A DNA stretch of 41,639 nucleotides from an uncultured Faecalicatena sp. (GTDB lineage: Bacteria; Bacillota; Clostridia; Lachnospirales; Lachnospiraceae). Position numbers and translations under genes: made by a program. Where the stretch lies: assembly GCA_948468385.1 (NCBI GenBank), contig CAOKHZ010000035.1, forward strand, positions 1 through 41,639, given 5' to 3'. Shown piece after piece: positions 23,139 to 31,297 of the stretch. The first letter of the stretch is position 1, and every line of letters begins with the position of its first letter. A model generated the notes under the pieces. The model was not told the origin of the DNA. It was given only the letters and a program-made list of their open reading frames with translations, and ran no database searches.

Positions 23139-23646
23139 TCCGTCCTGAATCCCTTTCGATATTTTCCGGGAGTAGTCCCCTCGCGCTTTTTGAATAAAGA
23201 GGCGAAGTGGCTCTCATCCGCAATGCCTATCATTTCGCAAATCTCCCGGATGGTAAGATTGGTATTTTGAAGTAAATATTTGGCGTGCGCCATCCGCAGC
23301 CGGATGATAGAAAATATTTCTTTCCGTCGTATTCCAAGATGCCGTTTCCGTCATAAGTGTAGAGAATTAAAAAGGAATTGTAATCCGACCTTTTTGTAAA
23401 ATATTTTTCATCGGCAGTTATTACACAGAAAAATTGTAATAAGAAGCCCATATGTGCACAGATGGTGTCGGGAAGACAGAACGCGATGTTTTCCACCCTC
23501 CCACTTATTTGGTATTTTGAATTGGCATCCATGTACTCACGTGTGTTTTCTGATAACTCCCGGGCATCCTCCAAAAGTTTTTTGAATTCCCGTTGGGTAT
23601 AAGGAACCTTGTGTACATTTTTCAAAAAACGGATATCCATCGCCAT
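23117..23646 (-). pseudogene. AraC-family regulator, internally deleted and frameshifted
   Basis: The N-terminal part reads as a sugar-binding/cupin-like domain (SFLILYTYDGNGILEYDGKKY). At about 23315 it is joined out of frame to the C-terminal AraC helix-turn-helix (RLRMAHAKYLLQNTNLTI, REICEMIGIADESHFASLFK, KREGTTPGKYRKGF). The first frame stops at 23230; the second continues to a stop at 23117. The total of about 175 codons is far below the ~280-300 of the family, so roughly 100 codons are missing. It faces away from the GH78 remnant, the usual pairing of a carbohydrate regulator and glycosidase. Confidence 0.8.
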
Positions 23647-23649
23647 TTA

Positions 23650-24679
23650 TTCAGCCTTGCCCGAGGCCGGGAACTTTACCTGCTCAAACCCAATGGTCAA
23701 TCAGCTTGTAAGCAATGTAAAATGGAGTCAAAAATCAAACTTCGTGGACATACCCACGGATTGCCCTACCAGAGAAAGAGTCGGCTGGACGGCGGACATT
23801 TCCGTATTTGCCGAAACCGCCTGCTATCTGACACATCCAAGACAGTTTTTGACAAAATGGCTGCAAGACTACATGAAAGCCATGATTTACCCTGACACGG
23901 AAGTGACGACGGCATGGTTTTTCAAAACAACGACACAGCTTGCGGAGATGGCCGCCATTTTAGGGCATGAAAAAGATTATCAAAAATTCCATGCATTGTC
24001 CTGCAAATTAAAAGAGGTATATAAACACCATTTTTTAAAAAAGGATCGCGTCGCCTCCAAGAGACAGTGCAAGTATGTCCGGCCGTTGTCCATGCATCTC
24101 GTCGATGGCACCGCGGCAGAAACGATTGCGGCCAAACTAAATGAAATATGTATCGCGGGAGAATATAAAATCGGCACCAGGTTTTTGACCACCTGGCAAG
24201 TATTACAAGTATTGACAGATTATGGTTATGCAGACACCGCATATAGAATGCTTGAAAACACGAAACAACCCGGGTGGCTTTATGCAGTATCGAAGGGTGC
24301 CACCACCGTCTGGGAAAACTGGGAAGGCATCACAAAAAAAGGGGAGCCGGTAGATTCCCATAACCATTACGCACCCGGAGCCGTGGTGGCATGGCTATTT
24401 TCCCATTGTGCCGGAATCCGTCCGCTAAAGCCGGGATTTGAAGAGGTGTTAATCCGGCCATTTTCCGGCGGAAGCCTGACGTTTGCCAGGGCAGAATATG
24501 AAAGCTGCAAAGGAACCATCGTTTCCGAGTGGAAACGCGACGGTGATGTATTTATGTTGCAAGTCGAGATACCGGACGGCGTACATGCCCGTATAGAACT
24601 GCCAGACGAAAGCCACGATGAACTATTCGGGGGAAAGGGCGAATGGAGCGTCCCATTCCGCTCTCCCGCAATCTCATAA
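23650..24679 (+). pseudogene. Bacterial alpha-L-rhamnosidase (GH78), truncated remnant
   Basis: The segment NFVDIPTDCPTRERVGWTAD is the GH78 (alpha/alpha)6-barrel hallmark and contains the catalytic acid region. ISVFAETACYLTHPRQFLTKWLQDY follows, and then WENWEGITKKGEPVDSHNHY (second family hallmark) and a C-terminal beta domain. Intact GH78 enzymes are about 800-1000 residues; here the N-terminal half is absent and the barrel appears shortened between the Asp motif and the TTAWFFKTTTQ segment. The open frame begins at 23609 inside the opposing AraC remnant, so its first ~14 codons are not rhamnosidase. No ribosome site is seen. Confidence 0.82.
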
Positions 24680-24705
24680 AACGCCGGAAAAATATTTTCG
24701 GCACA

Positions 24706-24765
24706 TCAACACCCAAATTTCTCCCTCATATATGAGCGGGGGAATCTGGGCGTTCCTTTTTCCAT
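24706..24765 (+). terminator. Terminator-like hairpin downstream of the GH78 remnant
   Basis: AACACCCAAATTTC pairs imperfectly with GAATCTGGGCGTT around CCCTCATATATGAGCGGG, followed by CCTTTTTCC. Confidence 0.65.
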
Positions 24766-24787
24766 CCTTTTCATAATGGTGATGTTA

Positions 24788-24809
24788 GGGTCAAAACATG
24801 TTTTGACCC
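24788..24809. repeat. Perfect 22-bp palindrome
   Basis: GGGTCAAAACA followed immediately by its exact reverse complement, in a ~330-bp stretch (24766-25095) where I see no gene. The rest of the stretch is T-rich, with scattered TTTTTCAA motifs (24986-25070) lacking a regular period. Confidence 0.75.
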
Positions 24810-25095
24810 CATAATGCCCACGGATTACTCCGCACTATGTGCTCCTTAAAATTCCCGTAGTAAAAACGCCATATACGACAGGAGCGTGAGCACTTGCCCC
24901 AACCGTCCCACGTTATAATCCCCGCATCCTCAATCCATTGCAAATTTGCTTTTCCTTATAAGCTAAAGCATACATAAAAAAGTAAATTTTTTCAAGGGTG
25001 TTTTTACGAAATCTTACATTTTTTCAAAGAACTTTTTATTCCTATTCTAAACTTTTTCAAACGACTTTTTTGTGGACATTTGAAGCAAATGCCAA

Positions 25096-25135
25096 ACAAG
25101 GGCGAATGCAAGACATTTCCTGCATTCGCCCTTGT
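25096..25135 (-). terminator. Terminator of the PD-(D/E)XK ATPase gene
   Basis: A 15-bp perfect stem (ACAAGGGCGAATGCA and complement, loop of 10), 22 bases past the stop codon. Confidence 0.8.
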
Positions 25136-25156
25136 GATTATCGCTCCCGGAAAGGC

Positions 25157-26628
25157 TCACTCCTCTCCAATCAGCACCCTCTTCCCTTGGAACGCGAATC
25201 CGTATTTACGAATCCTATCTTCGGAAAATCCCTTCGCCCCCAGGCCTGCCGCATATTTTTTCTCTTCAATTTGCACGAGTGCCCGCTTCAACGTGTCTTC
25301 CAAGCATGTTTCCCTTTTCGAATCCAGCACCTTGAATTCCAATATCATGGCATCAACATCACCAAGCAATAATGCCTTGATAAAATTGTCATAAACCGTT
25401 TCATCCTCCGCGAACCAGTCCCGAATCACGTCGGCAAACATGATACGAACTTCCTTGTTTGTCAGTGCCAGCATGTAATTTTCCCGTCCCGACCATTCAT
25501 CAAACCCATGTCGTTTCACTTTTAAATACCCACATGCCAGCAAAAGACTCCATACGGCGCTTTCTCTATTGGAAAGCTGACTAAAGACAACCTGCTCGTC
25601 CAATTCCTTTTCTACGGCATTTCCACGAAGCAGTTCCTCAAACTCCTCTTTTATTTTGGCGCTTCCCTCACGAAGCAGCTTGCTCACGAGAATATTGCTG
25701 GAAGAATTCGCCCAGTATGCCGCAAACCTTTGCTTCTCCAAATAGTTTAAAATCGACCATGGGTTATAAATATCCGCACAATTCCCAAATGTAAAACCGT
25801 CATACCAATCCCGCACCTGTCCCACTTTATCTGCCAGGCCAAATTCTGATAACGCGTCTGCCACCTCGTCACTCGTAAACCCAAATGCATCTGCATATTT
25901 CACGGACGTGGCCGTCACCACCTCCGGATTATTCAAACCCGAAAAAATGGACTCTTTGCTAACGCGCGTAATTCCGGTCATAAGAGCACGTTCCAAATAA
26001 GGATTTGTCTTAAATGACGCATTGAAAATTCCCCTGATAAAAGATACCAGTTCTTCCCAATATCCGTGCACATACGCTTCCTGCATCGGCGTGTCGTACT
26101 CATCCAGCAAAATAATGACACGCTTTCCATGATAACGTGCCAAATAATTTGACAGCTGATGGATTGCCATTGTCGCCTCGACCTCCCCCATGCCCATCCG
26201 GATACTTTTGAAGAAATCGCATTCCTGCTCCGTCAGCACGCCACTTTCCAGCAAATAGTTATGCTGCGCATACAGATTTGCCAAAATCTGACAAATCTTT
26301 TCCCGTGTCGTCTTATAATCCGATTCCTTGACATTGGCAAAGGACAAGCTAATAACCGGATAAGTACCTTGCATCATCCGATACCGCTCCTCGCTCCAAA
26401 TGGACAATCCCTCAAACAAATCCGCCCGATTGGAATAATCCACGGAAAAAAACTGCTCCACCATGCTCATCGTCAATGTTTTTCCGAAACGCCTGGGTCG
26501 CATAATCAGTGTCACACTGTCTCCACCATCCCACCACTCGCGGATAAAGTCCGTTTTATCAATATAAAAAAATCATTTTCCCGTATGATTTCAAAATTCT
26601 GATGCCCGATTGCCACCGTCCTCGCCAT
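25157..26628 (-). pseudogene. AAA-ATPase-like / PD-(D/E)XK nuclease-domain protein with frameshift in a poly-A tract
   Basis: The gene starts at an ATG at 26628, seven bases after GAGGA, reading MARTVAIGHQNFEIIRENDF. It then loses frame at a run of seven A (26566-26572, seven T in the coding strand). Adding one T restores FFYIDKTDFIREWWDGGDSV and joins TLIMRPRRFGKTLTMSM, the usual Walker A of the family. Downstream the protein is intact: Walker B VIILLDEYDTPMQEA, and the C-terminal nuclease core MILEFKVLD with ALVQIEEKKYA. The break is one base in a homopolymer, so it may be a phase-variable switch, a true null, or a sequencing error. The usual length (about 490 residues) is reached if repaired. 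Confidence 0.85.
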
Positions 26629-26858
26629 AAAAGTTTCCTCGCTTTCCACTCACATGACATGTGGTTTTTAACCTTTCGCGGCCGTAAGCCGCATATGAGA
26701 AGCACGCTTCGTCCCTTTTATAGAAAGTATAACTGTTTTTCACCTATTTCACAATCCATTTCTCAAAACAGCTCTTTAAATGGTTCCTTTTCACGGGGGT
26801 GCCCAAACAGCAGTGAAACCGTGCGCTCGAGGCAAGTTATTGTTCAGCTCCAAGTCAG

Positions 26859-27497
26859 TCACTGTGCTAACCGGCTCAGAGGATGCCGAATCACCGTCTT
26901 CAAATTTTCCGGCTTGCATTTTCGCGCGTCGCTCAAATAAATCTCGTGGTGACGGCGAATGCCGCCCATGTCGGGAACGCACCCCTGCTCCCCAGCGAAC
27001 GCGTCCATGGCCTCTATCGTCGCGGGCTCGTCGTCATACGGCCCGACGTGCATGCACTGTACGCACAAACCTTCGTCATACGTAAAAAATTCCACCTTGG
27101 AAAAGTCAGTTTTCTTTTTTGCCGTGGCTTCTGCCACCGCCCATTCAAATTCTTCCTTCGTCACAAATTCCGGCAGCCGGATCATGGAAATCCACTCGAA
27201 ATTTTCCTTGTGGGAATAATCAATCCCCTTTACGCCCTCCTGCCACCATAAGCCTTCCAAGGGCGGCACGACATAATCAAAATACCCTTCCATCCGATGA
27301 TTCCCCATCTTGCTCATCTTGATGGTAAATGCAATTCCATACAAAAGGCCAATCGACTGCTTGTAGGCACCGCCCTCTATGTTTGGATCCCCCTTTCCCC
27401 GCACCGCGATAAAATTCATGGGCGGCACAGTCACAAGCTGTGGCTTTTTCTTCGGCAGATAAAACTCTTTATATTCTTTCTTATAATCAAACGCCAT
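26859..27497 (-). CDS. GyrI-like small-molecule-binding domain protein
   Basis: A 212-residue protein starting at 27497 behind GGAGGAAAAAAG. Motifs: PQLVTVPPMNFIAVRGKGDPN, YGIAFTIKMSK, and FFTYDEGLCVQCMHVGPYDDEP, typical of the GyrI-like (SOUL-related) stand-alone family in Firmicutes. It lacks the DNA-binding domain of AraC/MerR fusions. Likely a small-molecule binder or hydrolase. It follows a DUF3795 gene by 84 bases on the same strand. Confidence 0.82.
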   Translation of the reverse strand: MAFDYKKEYKEFYLPKKKPQLVTVPPMNFIAVRGKGDPNIEGGAYKQSIGLLYGIAFTIKMSKMGNHRMEGYFDYVVPPLEGLWWQEGVKGIDYSHKENFEWISMIRLPEFVTKEEFEWAVAEATAKKKTDFSKVEFFTYDEGLCVQCMHVGPYDDEPATIEAMDAFAGEQGCVPDMGGIRRHHEIYLSDARKCKPENLKTVIRHPLSRLAQ

Positions 27498-27581
27498 CTC
27501 TTTTTTCCTCCCTATATGACAACATCACAAGTAACATTTTCCCACACGTTTTCACACGGTCAGCGCAGTGCACAAACCCGG

Positions 27582-27860
27582 TCAAAGTGCAGCCTCACGC
27601 CAACATTTACACTGCTCGATTCGTTTTCCATCATCACCTTGTCTTTCATCATACGCAAACTGGTTCAGCAAGTCGCAAGGAAACTCCTCGCACTGTCCAC
27701 AATGCTCCAATTGTCTTTCTTCACAACAGTCCTTGAGCGGGCAACCCTCGCCCCAAAACGGTTTTTGAATATGTACGCAGCCCGCACATCCCATCTGTTC
27801 GCGATACGCACATTCCCCACATAAAATTCCACATCTTGATTCTATCGTTTTACCATTCAT
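27582..27860 (-). CDS. DUF3795-like Cys-rich protein (92 aa)
   Basis: Fourteen Cys in 92 residues, arranged as ESRCGILCGECAYR, GCAGCVH, GCPLKDCCEE, HCGQCEEFPCDLL and QCKCW, the DUF3795 pattern of a small metal-binding protein. The ATG at 27860 follows AAAGGACGG at 7 bases. Probably cotranscribed with the GyrI-like gene. Confidence 0.82.
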   Translation of the reverse strand: MNGKTIESRCGILCGECAYREQMGCAGCVHIQKPFWGEGCPLKDCCEERQLEHCGQCEEFPCDLLNQFAYDERQGDDGKRIEQCKCWREAAL

Positions 27861-27940
27861 AATAAGACCGTCCTTTCTTTTGTTTACTTGTCAGCCAAGT
27901 GTTCATAAATTATACCAAAACAACCACGACAACTGTATGT

Positions 27941-28000
27941 CATGATTAAATCATCCAACGGTCATGATTTTAAATACCTTTTTCGAATTCCCTCCGCGAA
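27941..28000. repeat. 60-bp direct repeat, left copy (flanks toxin-antitoxin module)
   Basis: 59 of 60 bases identical to 28714-28773 (single T/C difference at 27951/28724). It contains a copy of the last 13 codons and the terminator region of the WYL regulator gene, here without the gene. Confidence 0.9.
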
Positions 28001-28030
28001 GTTTTTCCAGATCCGTTGTAAATTTTATCA

Positions 28031-28059
28031 TTGAATTTTACAGCAAATCAAGCTATACT
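28031..28059 (+). promoter_or_regulatory. Promoter of the toxin-antitoxin operon
   Basis: TTGAAT (28031-28036), 17 bases, TATACT (28054-28059). Confidence 0.65.
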
Positions 28060-28105
28060 ATGATTATAGAAACAATTAATAAAATAGAGAAGGGAGCCGA
28101 ATGAC

Positions 28106-28360
28106 ATGCCAAATATTAAACCTATTTCTGATTTACGTAATTATAGCGAGGTGCTGCATGACGTTGCGGTTGGAGCACCCGTTTTCCTAACAAAGAACGG
28201 TCGAGGCAAATATGCAATCGTTGATATGCAAGACTATGAAAAAACACAAGCGACACTCCGATTGATGAAAGAACTCACGAAAGGCCGAAAATCTGGTGAT
28301 GAGAAAGGCTGGCTGACATTAGAAGCCGTGGAGGAAAACCTCGGGCTGACCCATGAATAA
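28106..28360 (+). CDS. Antitoxin, Phd/YefM-RelB family (84 aa)
   Basis: MPNIKPISDLRNYSEVLHDV then GAPVFLTKNGRGKYAIVDMQDYEKTQAT, the Phd/YefM N-terminal DNA-binding fold followed by a toxin-binding tail (WLTLEAVEENLGLTHE). AAGGGAG lies 9 bases ahead of the ATG. It overlaps the toxin gene by 8 bases. Such antitoxins repress their own operon. Confidence 0.93.
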   Translation: MPNIKPISDLRNYSEVLHDVAVGAPVFLTKNGRGKYAIVDMQDYEKTQATLRLMKELTKGRKSGDEKGWLTLEAVEENLGLTHE

Positions 28361-28688
28361 TTTGTATTTATCCGACGAGGCACAAAACGACCTCGCGGAA
28401 ATTAAAGCCTATATTACAGAAGAACTCGAGAACCCTGATGCGGCTCTTGCCACAGTAAAAAAAATCACAAAAAATATACGCATTTTAAAAAACCACGCAT
28501 ATGCCGGAGCACCCCTATCTTCAATAACGGACACCGACAGTGACTACCGTTTCCTTGTATGTGGAAATTATCTTGTTTTTTATAGAGCCTGCGAAAGCAA
28601 TATTTATGTGGATCGCATTCTATATGGTCGCCGTGATTATATGCGCGTCCTATTTGACGATACACGAGCACCAAAGACAAGCGAATAA
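28353..28688 (+). CDS. RelE/ParE-family toxin (111 aa)
   Basis: Starts LYLSDEAQNDLAEIKAYITEE and contains DYRFLVCGNYLVFYRACESN and YVDRILYGRRDYMRVLF, the RelE/ParE fold core. The Arg and Tyr residues of YRFLV and RILYGRRDYM suit the RelE-type ribosome-dependent RNase or ParE-type gyrase poison; the two cannot be told apart here. It is translationally coupled to the antitoxin. The last ~8 residues (DDTRAPKTSE) look unconserved. Confidence 0.92.
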   Translation: MNNLYLSDEAQNDLAEIKAYITEELENPDAALATVKKITKNIRILKNHAYAGAPLSSITDTDSDYRFLVCGNYLVFYRACESNIYVDRILYGRRDYMRVLFDDTRAPKTSE

Positions 28689-28713
28689 AACGTCAACACA
28701 AAAAGTTTCCTTG

Positions 28714-28773
28714 CATGATTAAACCATCCAACGGTCATGATTTTAAATACCTTTTTCGAATTCCCTCCGCGAA
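28714..28773. repeat. 60-bp direct repeat, right copy
   Basis: Spans the stop codon (28735) and last 13 codons of the WYL regulator and its downstream hairpin (AATCAT/ATGATT). It is the probable original copy, with the left one created when the toxin-antitoxin module arrived. Confidence 0.9.
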
Positions 28774-29643
28774 TGCCAGCACCTCCCCGCGAAATTCCGC
28801 CGGTTCCAAAAGTTCCGCCCCGTCCCCAAAAGAGGCAATCCAGCCGACGATGTTCATTTTGTCCGTAAATCCAAAGGAAAAAAGCAGCGTCCCATCCGGC
28901 TGCGTGGTAAAGCTGTCCATGCCAAATTCTTCGATAAGCCGCCACTTATATTCCGCCCCTATGATGGCCTTCACCTGGTACACGGTCGGAAACACCCGCT
29001 CCCCCGAAAGCTCCGGCAATGGGGCGGCACGCTTTTCAAACGCCTCGCCCGCCTGCAAGTCCGTCATCCTCCCCAGCTTAAAAAGCCGAAAATCCGCCCT
29101 GCTTTCGCACCATCCCCAAAGGTACCAATTGGCCCACTGGAATATCAGGTTATATGGTTCCACGGTTCGTCTGGATTCCCCTTTGGGAGCAAAATAAGTA
29201 AAAGAAACCTTTCGTCCAAAAAGAATCGCGTCGTGCAGTAATTCAATCTTCGGAGCCAGAGACGCCTTGTACCAGGAAGACAAATCGATTAAAATATGCG
29301 CGTCTCCCTTCAACAAATCTGACGCGCCCGCCGACAACTTCTCCATCAACTGGGCGTAACGATTGGTTCCGCTTACGCTGTCCAGACTCCGAAGCCCTGC
29401 CAAAATGGCCTGCATGTCCGACGTGCTTAAGCACGTGCGGTCGATTTTGTATCCCTCCATGATGGAAATGCCGCCATTTCGCCCCGGCTCCGTCACCAGC
29501 GGAATCCCCGCCATACAAAGGGCCTCTACGTCCCTATTGATGGTGCGGCGTGAAACCTCGAATTTCTCCGCAAGGTATGGCGCGGTCACCTTCTCCCGCT
29601 GTAATAAAATAGATAAGATTCCTATCATTCGGTCAAGTTTCAT
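28735..29643 (-). CDS. YafY-type transcriptional regulator (HTH_11 + WYL domain)
   Basis: N-terminal helix-turn-helix (MKLDRMIGILSILLQREKVT, APYLAEKFEVSRRTINRDVE), a linker LVTEPGRNGGISIMEGYK, and the WYL domain (PYNLIFQWANWYLWGWCES, RLFKLGRMTDL) with a C-terminal extension ending EGIRKRYLKS. 302 residues is normal for the family. The start at 29643 overlaps the end of the upstream HTH gene by 11 bases. WYL regulators respond to nucleic acid or other ligands; the target is unknown, although the adjacent GyrI-like and DUF3795 genes commonly accompany such regulators. Confidence 0.9.
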   Translation of the reverse strand: MKLDRMIGILSILLQREKVTAPYLAEKFEVSRRTINRDVEALCMAGIPLVTEPGRNGGISIMEGYKIDRTCLSTSDMQAILAGLRSLDSVSGTNRYAQLMEKLSAGASDLLKGDAHILIDLSSWYKASLAPKIELLHDAILFGRKVSFTYFAPKGESRRTVEPYNLIFQWANWYLWGWCESRADFRLFKLGRMTDLQAGEAFEKRAAPLPELSGERVFPTVYQVKAIIGAEYKWRLIEEFGMDSFTTQPDGTLLFSFGFTDKMNIVGWIASFGDGAELLEPAEFRGEVLAFAEGIRKRYLKS

Positions 29644-29884
29644 GGGATCCCTCCCTCGTATGCAAACACGATTTTTTATCTGCCGTCAGAACCAGCGTCC
29701 CTATAGGAACCTGCCCAAACAAATCCCGGATCTCGTCCGCGCACCCTAAGGCCATCGCAAGTTTGGTCAATAACAAAAGGGAAATTTGTCCCATCGACTC
29801 AAACCGCTTAAGCGACCCTAAGCTTACGCCGCTCATCCGGCTCAATTTTTCCTGCGAAATGGAACGCCGCCACTTTCTCTTCAA
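29633..29884 (-). CDS. Small XRE-type helix-turn-helix protein, possibly N-terminally truncated (83 aa)
   Basis: SISQEKLSRMSGVSLGSLKRFESMGQISLLLLTKLAMALGC is the core (SISQEKLSRMSGVSLGSLKR, then ISLLLLTKLAMALG) of an XRE-type HTH as found in HipB-like proteins. The only start is a TTG at 29884 with a poorly spaced ribosome site, and the first helix of the fold is shortened. The GGAGG at 29925-29920 is better placed for another frame. The N-terminus may thus be frameshifted. It is coupled to the WYL regulator. Confidence 0.65.
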   Translation of the reverse strand: MKRKWRRSISQEKLSRMSGVSLGSLKRFESMGQISLLLLTKLAMALGCADEIRDLFGQVPIGTLVLTADKKSCLHTREGSHET

Positions 29885-29934
29885 GCCCTTCTCTGTCTAA
29901 TATATTATCTATTTCCTCCAAAAACAAATAATTC

Positions 29935-29952
29935 TGGATATTATATTATCCA
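29935..29952. promoter_or_regulatory. Dyad TGGATA-N6-TATCCA upstream of the HTH/WYL pair
   Basis: Six-base inverted arms around an AT-rich centre, ~50 bases ahead of the HTH start; candidate autoregulatory operator. Confidence 0.4.
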
Positions 29953-30060
29953 AAATCATTTTACATCATTCCCATTTTCTTGTCCATGGGTTTTCACTTT
30001 TTCTCCGCCCCCTTCTAAAAAATCGAAAAAAGCATCATAAAGGAAAGTCAAAAACAGCCG

Positions 30061-30180
30061 TTAGCTTTTAGAAATTTTAAAAAGCGACCTTGAAACGGCC
30101 TATTTACAAGGGTTCTGGGACTTGCGGCCGACAAACTGAGATTTTTCTATATGGTAATGGATATAGAAAATCCTTTCAAG
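30061..30180 (+). repeat. Leader repeat copy A (upstream of tail chaperone gene)
   Basis: About 115 bp beginning TTAGCTTTTAGAAATTTT, containing CCTATTTACAAGGG and TTTTTCTATATGGTAATGG. It recurs at 31045, 37452 and 37761 with roughly 80% identity by eye. In copies A, B and C an uninterrupted frame encodes (K/E)RPIYKG...EIFLYG; copy D has a stop in it. Each copy lies just ahead of tail-module sequence. Confidence 0.8.
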
Positions 30181-30206
30181 CAAAAACAAGAAAGCAGGTG
30201 TTATTT

Positions 30207-30872
30207 ATGAAACTAAGTTATTTTGAATTGTTGTCACCCGAACCCATACAGATGCCCGACATAGGGCACGTCATCTGTCCGACATTGCGGGATGTTTCTT
30301 CCCTCGGCCACCTAAATTATCTGCAATGCCTGAACATTTTGACGATGGAGCCAAGAACGCTTTTCTCCTCCACGGAAGGCCGCGCCATTTTGCAGACCGT
30401 GTTAAACTTCTTTATCAAGGAAAACGTCGTTTCCTTGCCGGATCACCCGGTACTTTTCGTCAAAAACAAGGACACAAATGTCGGAACCATCACGCTAGAT
30501 AACTATCCAGAATTATGCAATGTCATCTGCCAACGCATCAAGCATTCCGCCGCCATGCGGGAAGACGCGTCAAAGGTCAAAAGCAAAAAGGCCGCGGAAA
30601 TCATGCAAAAGCTGGAAAATGGAAGAAAAAAGACCGCAAAACAAACAAAAACGGATGAAAACATGGAACTCGCCAACATCATATCCGCTGTTGCAAACAA
30701 AAGTCCGTCGCTCAACATGATAAACATCTGGGATTTGACGATTTTCCAGCTTTGGGATTGCTTCCAAAGGCTTTTAAACAACAACATATATGACATGCAA
30801 GCCATGGCCGCCGTGACGTGGGGAAGCAAAGACGACCACTTCGACGCGAACGCATGGTGTAAAAAACTTTAA
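30207..30872 (+). CDS. Phage tail-assembly-chaperone-like protein (221 aa)
   Basis: MKLSYFELLSPEPIQMPDIG at the start and LANIISAVANKSPSLNMINI plus WDLTIFQLWDCFQRLLNNN near the end match a family seen next to the tail tube and tape-measure genes of Clostridia phages. The position before the tape measure suggests a tail-assembly chaperone; this is inferred from context. The ATG at 30207 follows CAGGTG weakly. A Lys-rich middle (KSKKAAEIMQKLENGRKK) is also normal. The frame upstream to 30090 belongs to the leader repeat. Its last ~28 codons recur as degraded copies at 31170 and 37880. Confidence 0.68.
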   Translation: MKLSYFELLSPEPIQMPDIGHVICPTLRDVSSLGHLNYLQCLNILTMEPRTLFSSTEGRAILQTVLNFFIKENVVSLPDHPVLFVKNKDTNVGTITLDNYPELCNVICQRIKHSAAMREDASKVKSKKAAEIMQKLENGRKKTAKQTKTDENMELANIISAVANKSPSLNMINIWDLTIFQLWDCFQRLLNNNIYDMQAMAAVTWGSKDDHFDANAWCKKL

Positions 30873-30879
30873 AAAAGGC

Positions 30880-30972
30880 AGGAATCTTCCAAAAACCTTA
30901 TTAACAGCCGCCTGAAATCATTAAACAATACGATGTACGTGAAGGTACCGGCAAATTTTTCAAAGACACCAA
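30880..30972 (+). pseudogene. Degenerate tape-measure N-terminal remnant
   Basis: The stretch reads INSRLKSLNNTMYVKV followed by NFSKT, clearly related to INNDLKSLNNTMYVRVLAKL of the fragments at 38016, 39076 and 40347. Only about 28 codons survive, directly after the chaperone-like gene. Confidence 0.75.
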
Positions 30973-31044
30973 AAATTCCGTTCCTTGTTTGTTTAGAAAA
31001 TATAATGCGCAAACTACTCACGCGCGAAGGATAAAAAACGTTTG

Positions 31045-31262
31045 TTAGCTTTTAGAAATTTTAAAAAACAGCCTTGAAACGCCCTATTTACAAGGGGTTC
31101 CAGACCTATGCTTGGCAACTTGAGATTTTCCTATATGGTAGGGAATATAGAAAAGCATTCCTATACCAAACAATACCATCCATGATATTCAGGCCATGAC
31201 GGTTGCGACAAGCGGAAACATGAATAACCATCTTGGCGCAACCGTTTGGTCTTAGAATATAC
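31045..31262 (+). repeat. Leader repeat copy B plus chaperone C-terminal remnant
   Basis: The 115-bp leader repeat is followed at 31170-31255 by a degraded copy of the chaperone gene's end, reading NNTIHDIQAMTVATSGNMNN, versus NNNIYDMQAMAAVTWGSKDD in the intact gene at 30207. The ribosome site AAGGAGGA of the tail-tube gene comes immediately after. Confidence 0.8.
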
Positions 31263-31297
31263 AATTATCATAACACAAAACAAGGAGGAACAAAAAA

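Noticed and set aside
24985-25075. A third 0A-box array
   Set aside because: TTTTTCAA/TTTTTCAAA motifs recur but not at 10-bp steps and lack the TCGA core. I treat it as T-rich intergenic DNA.
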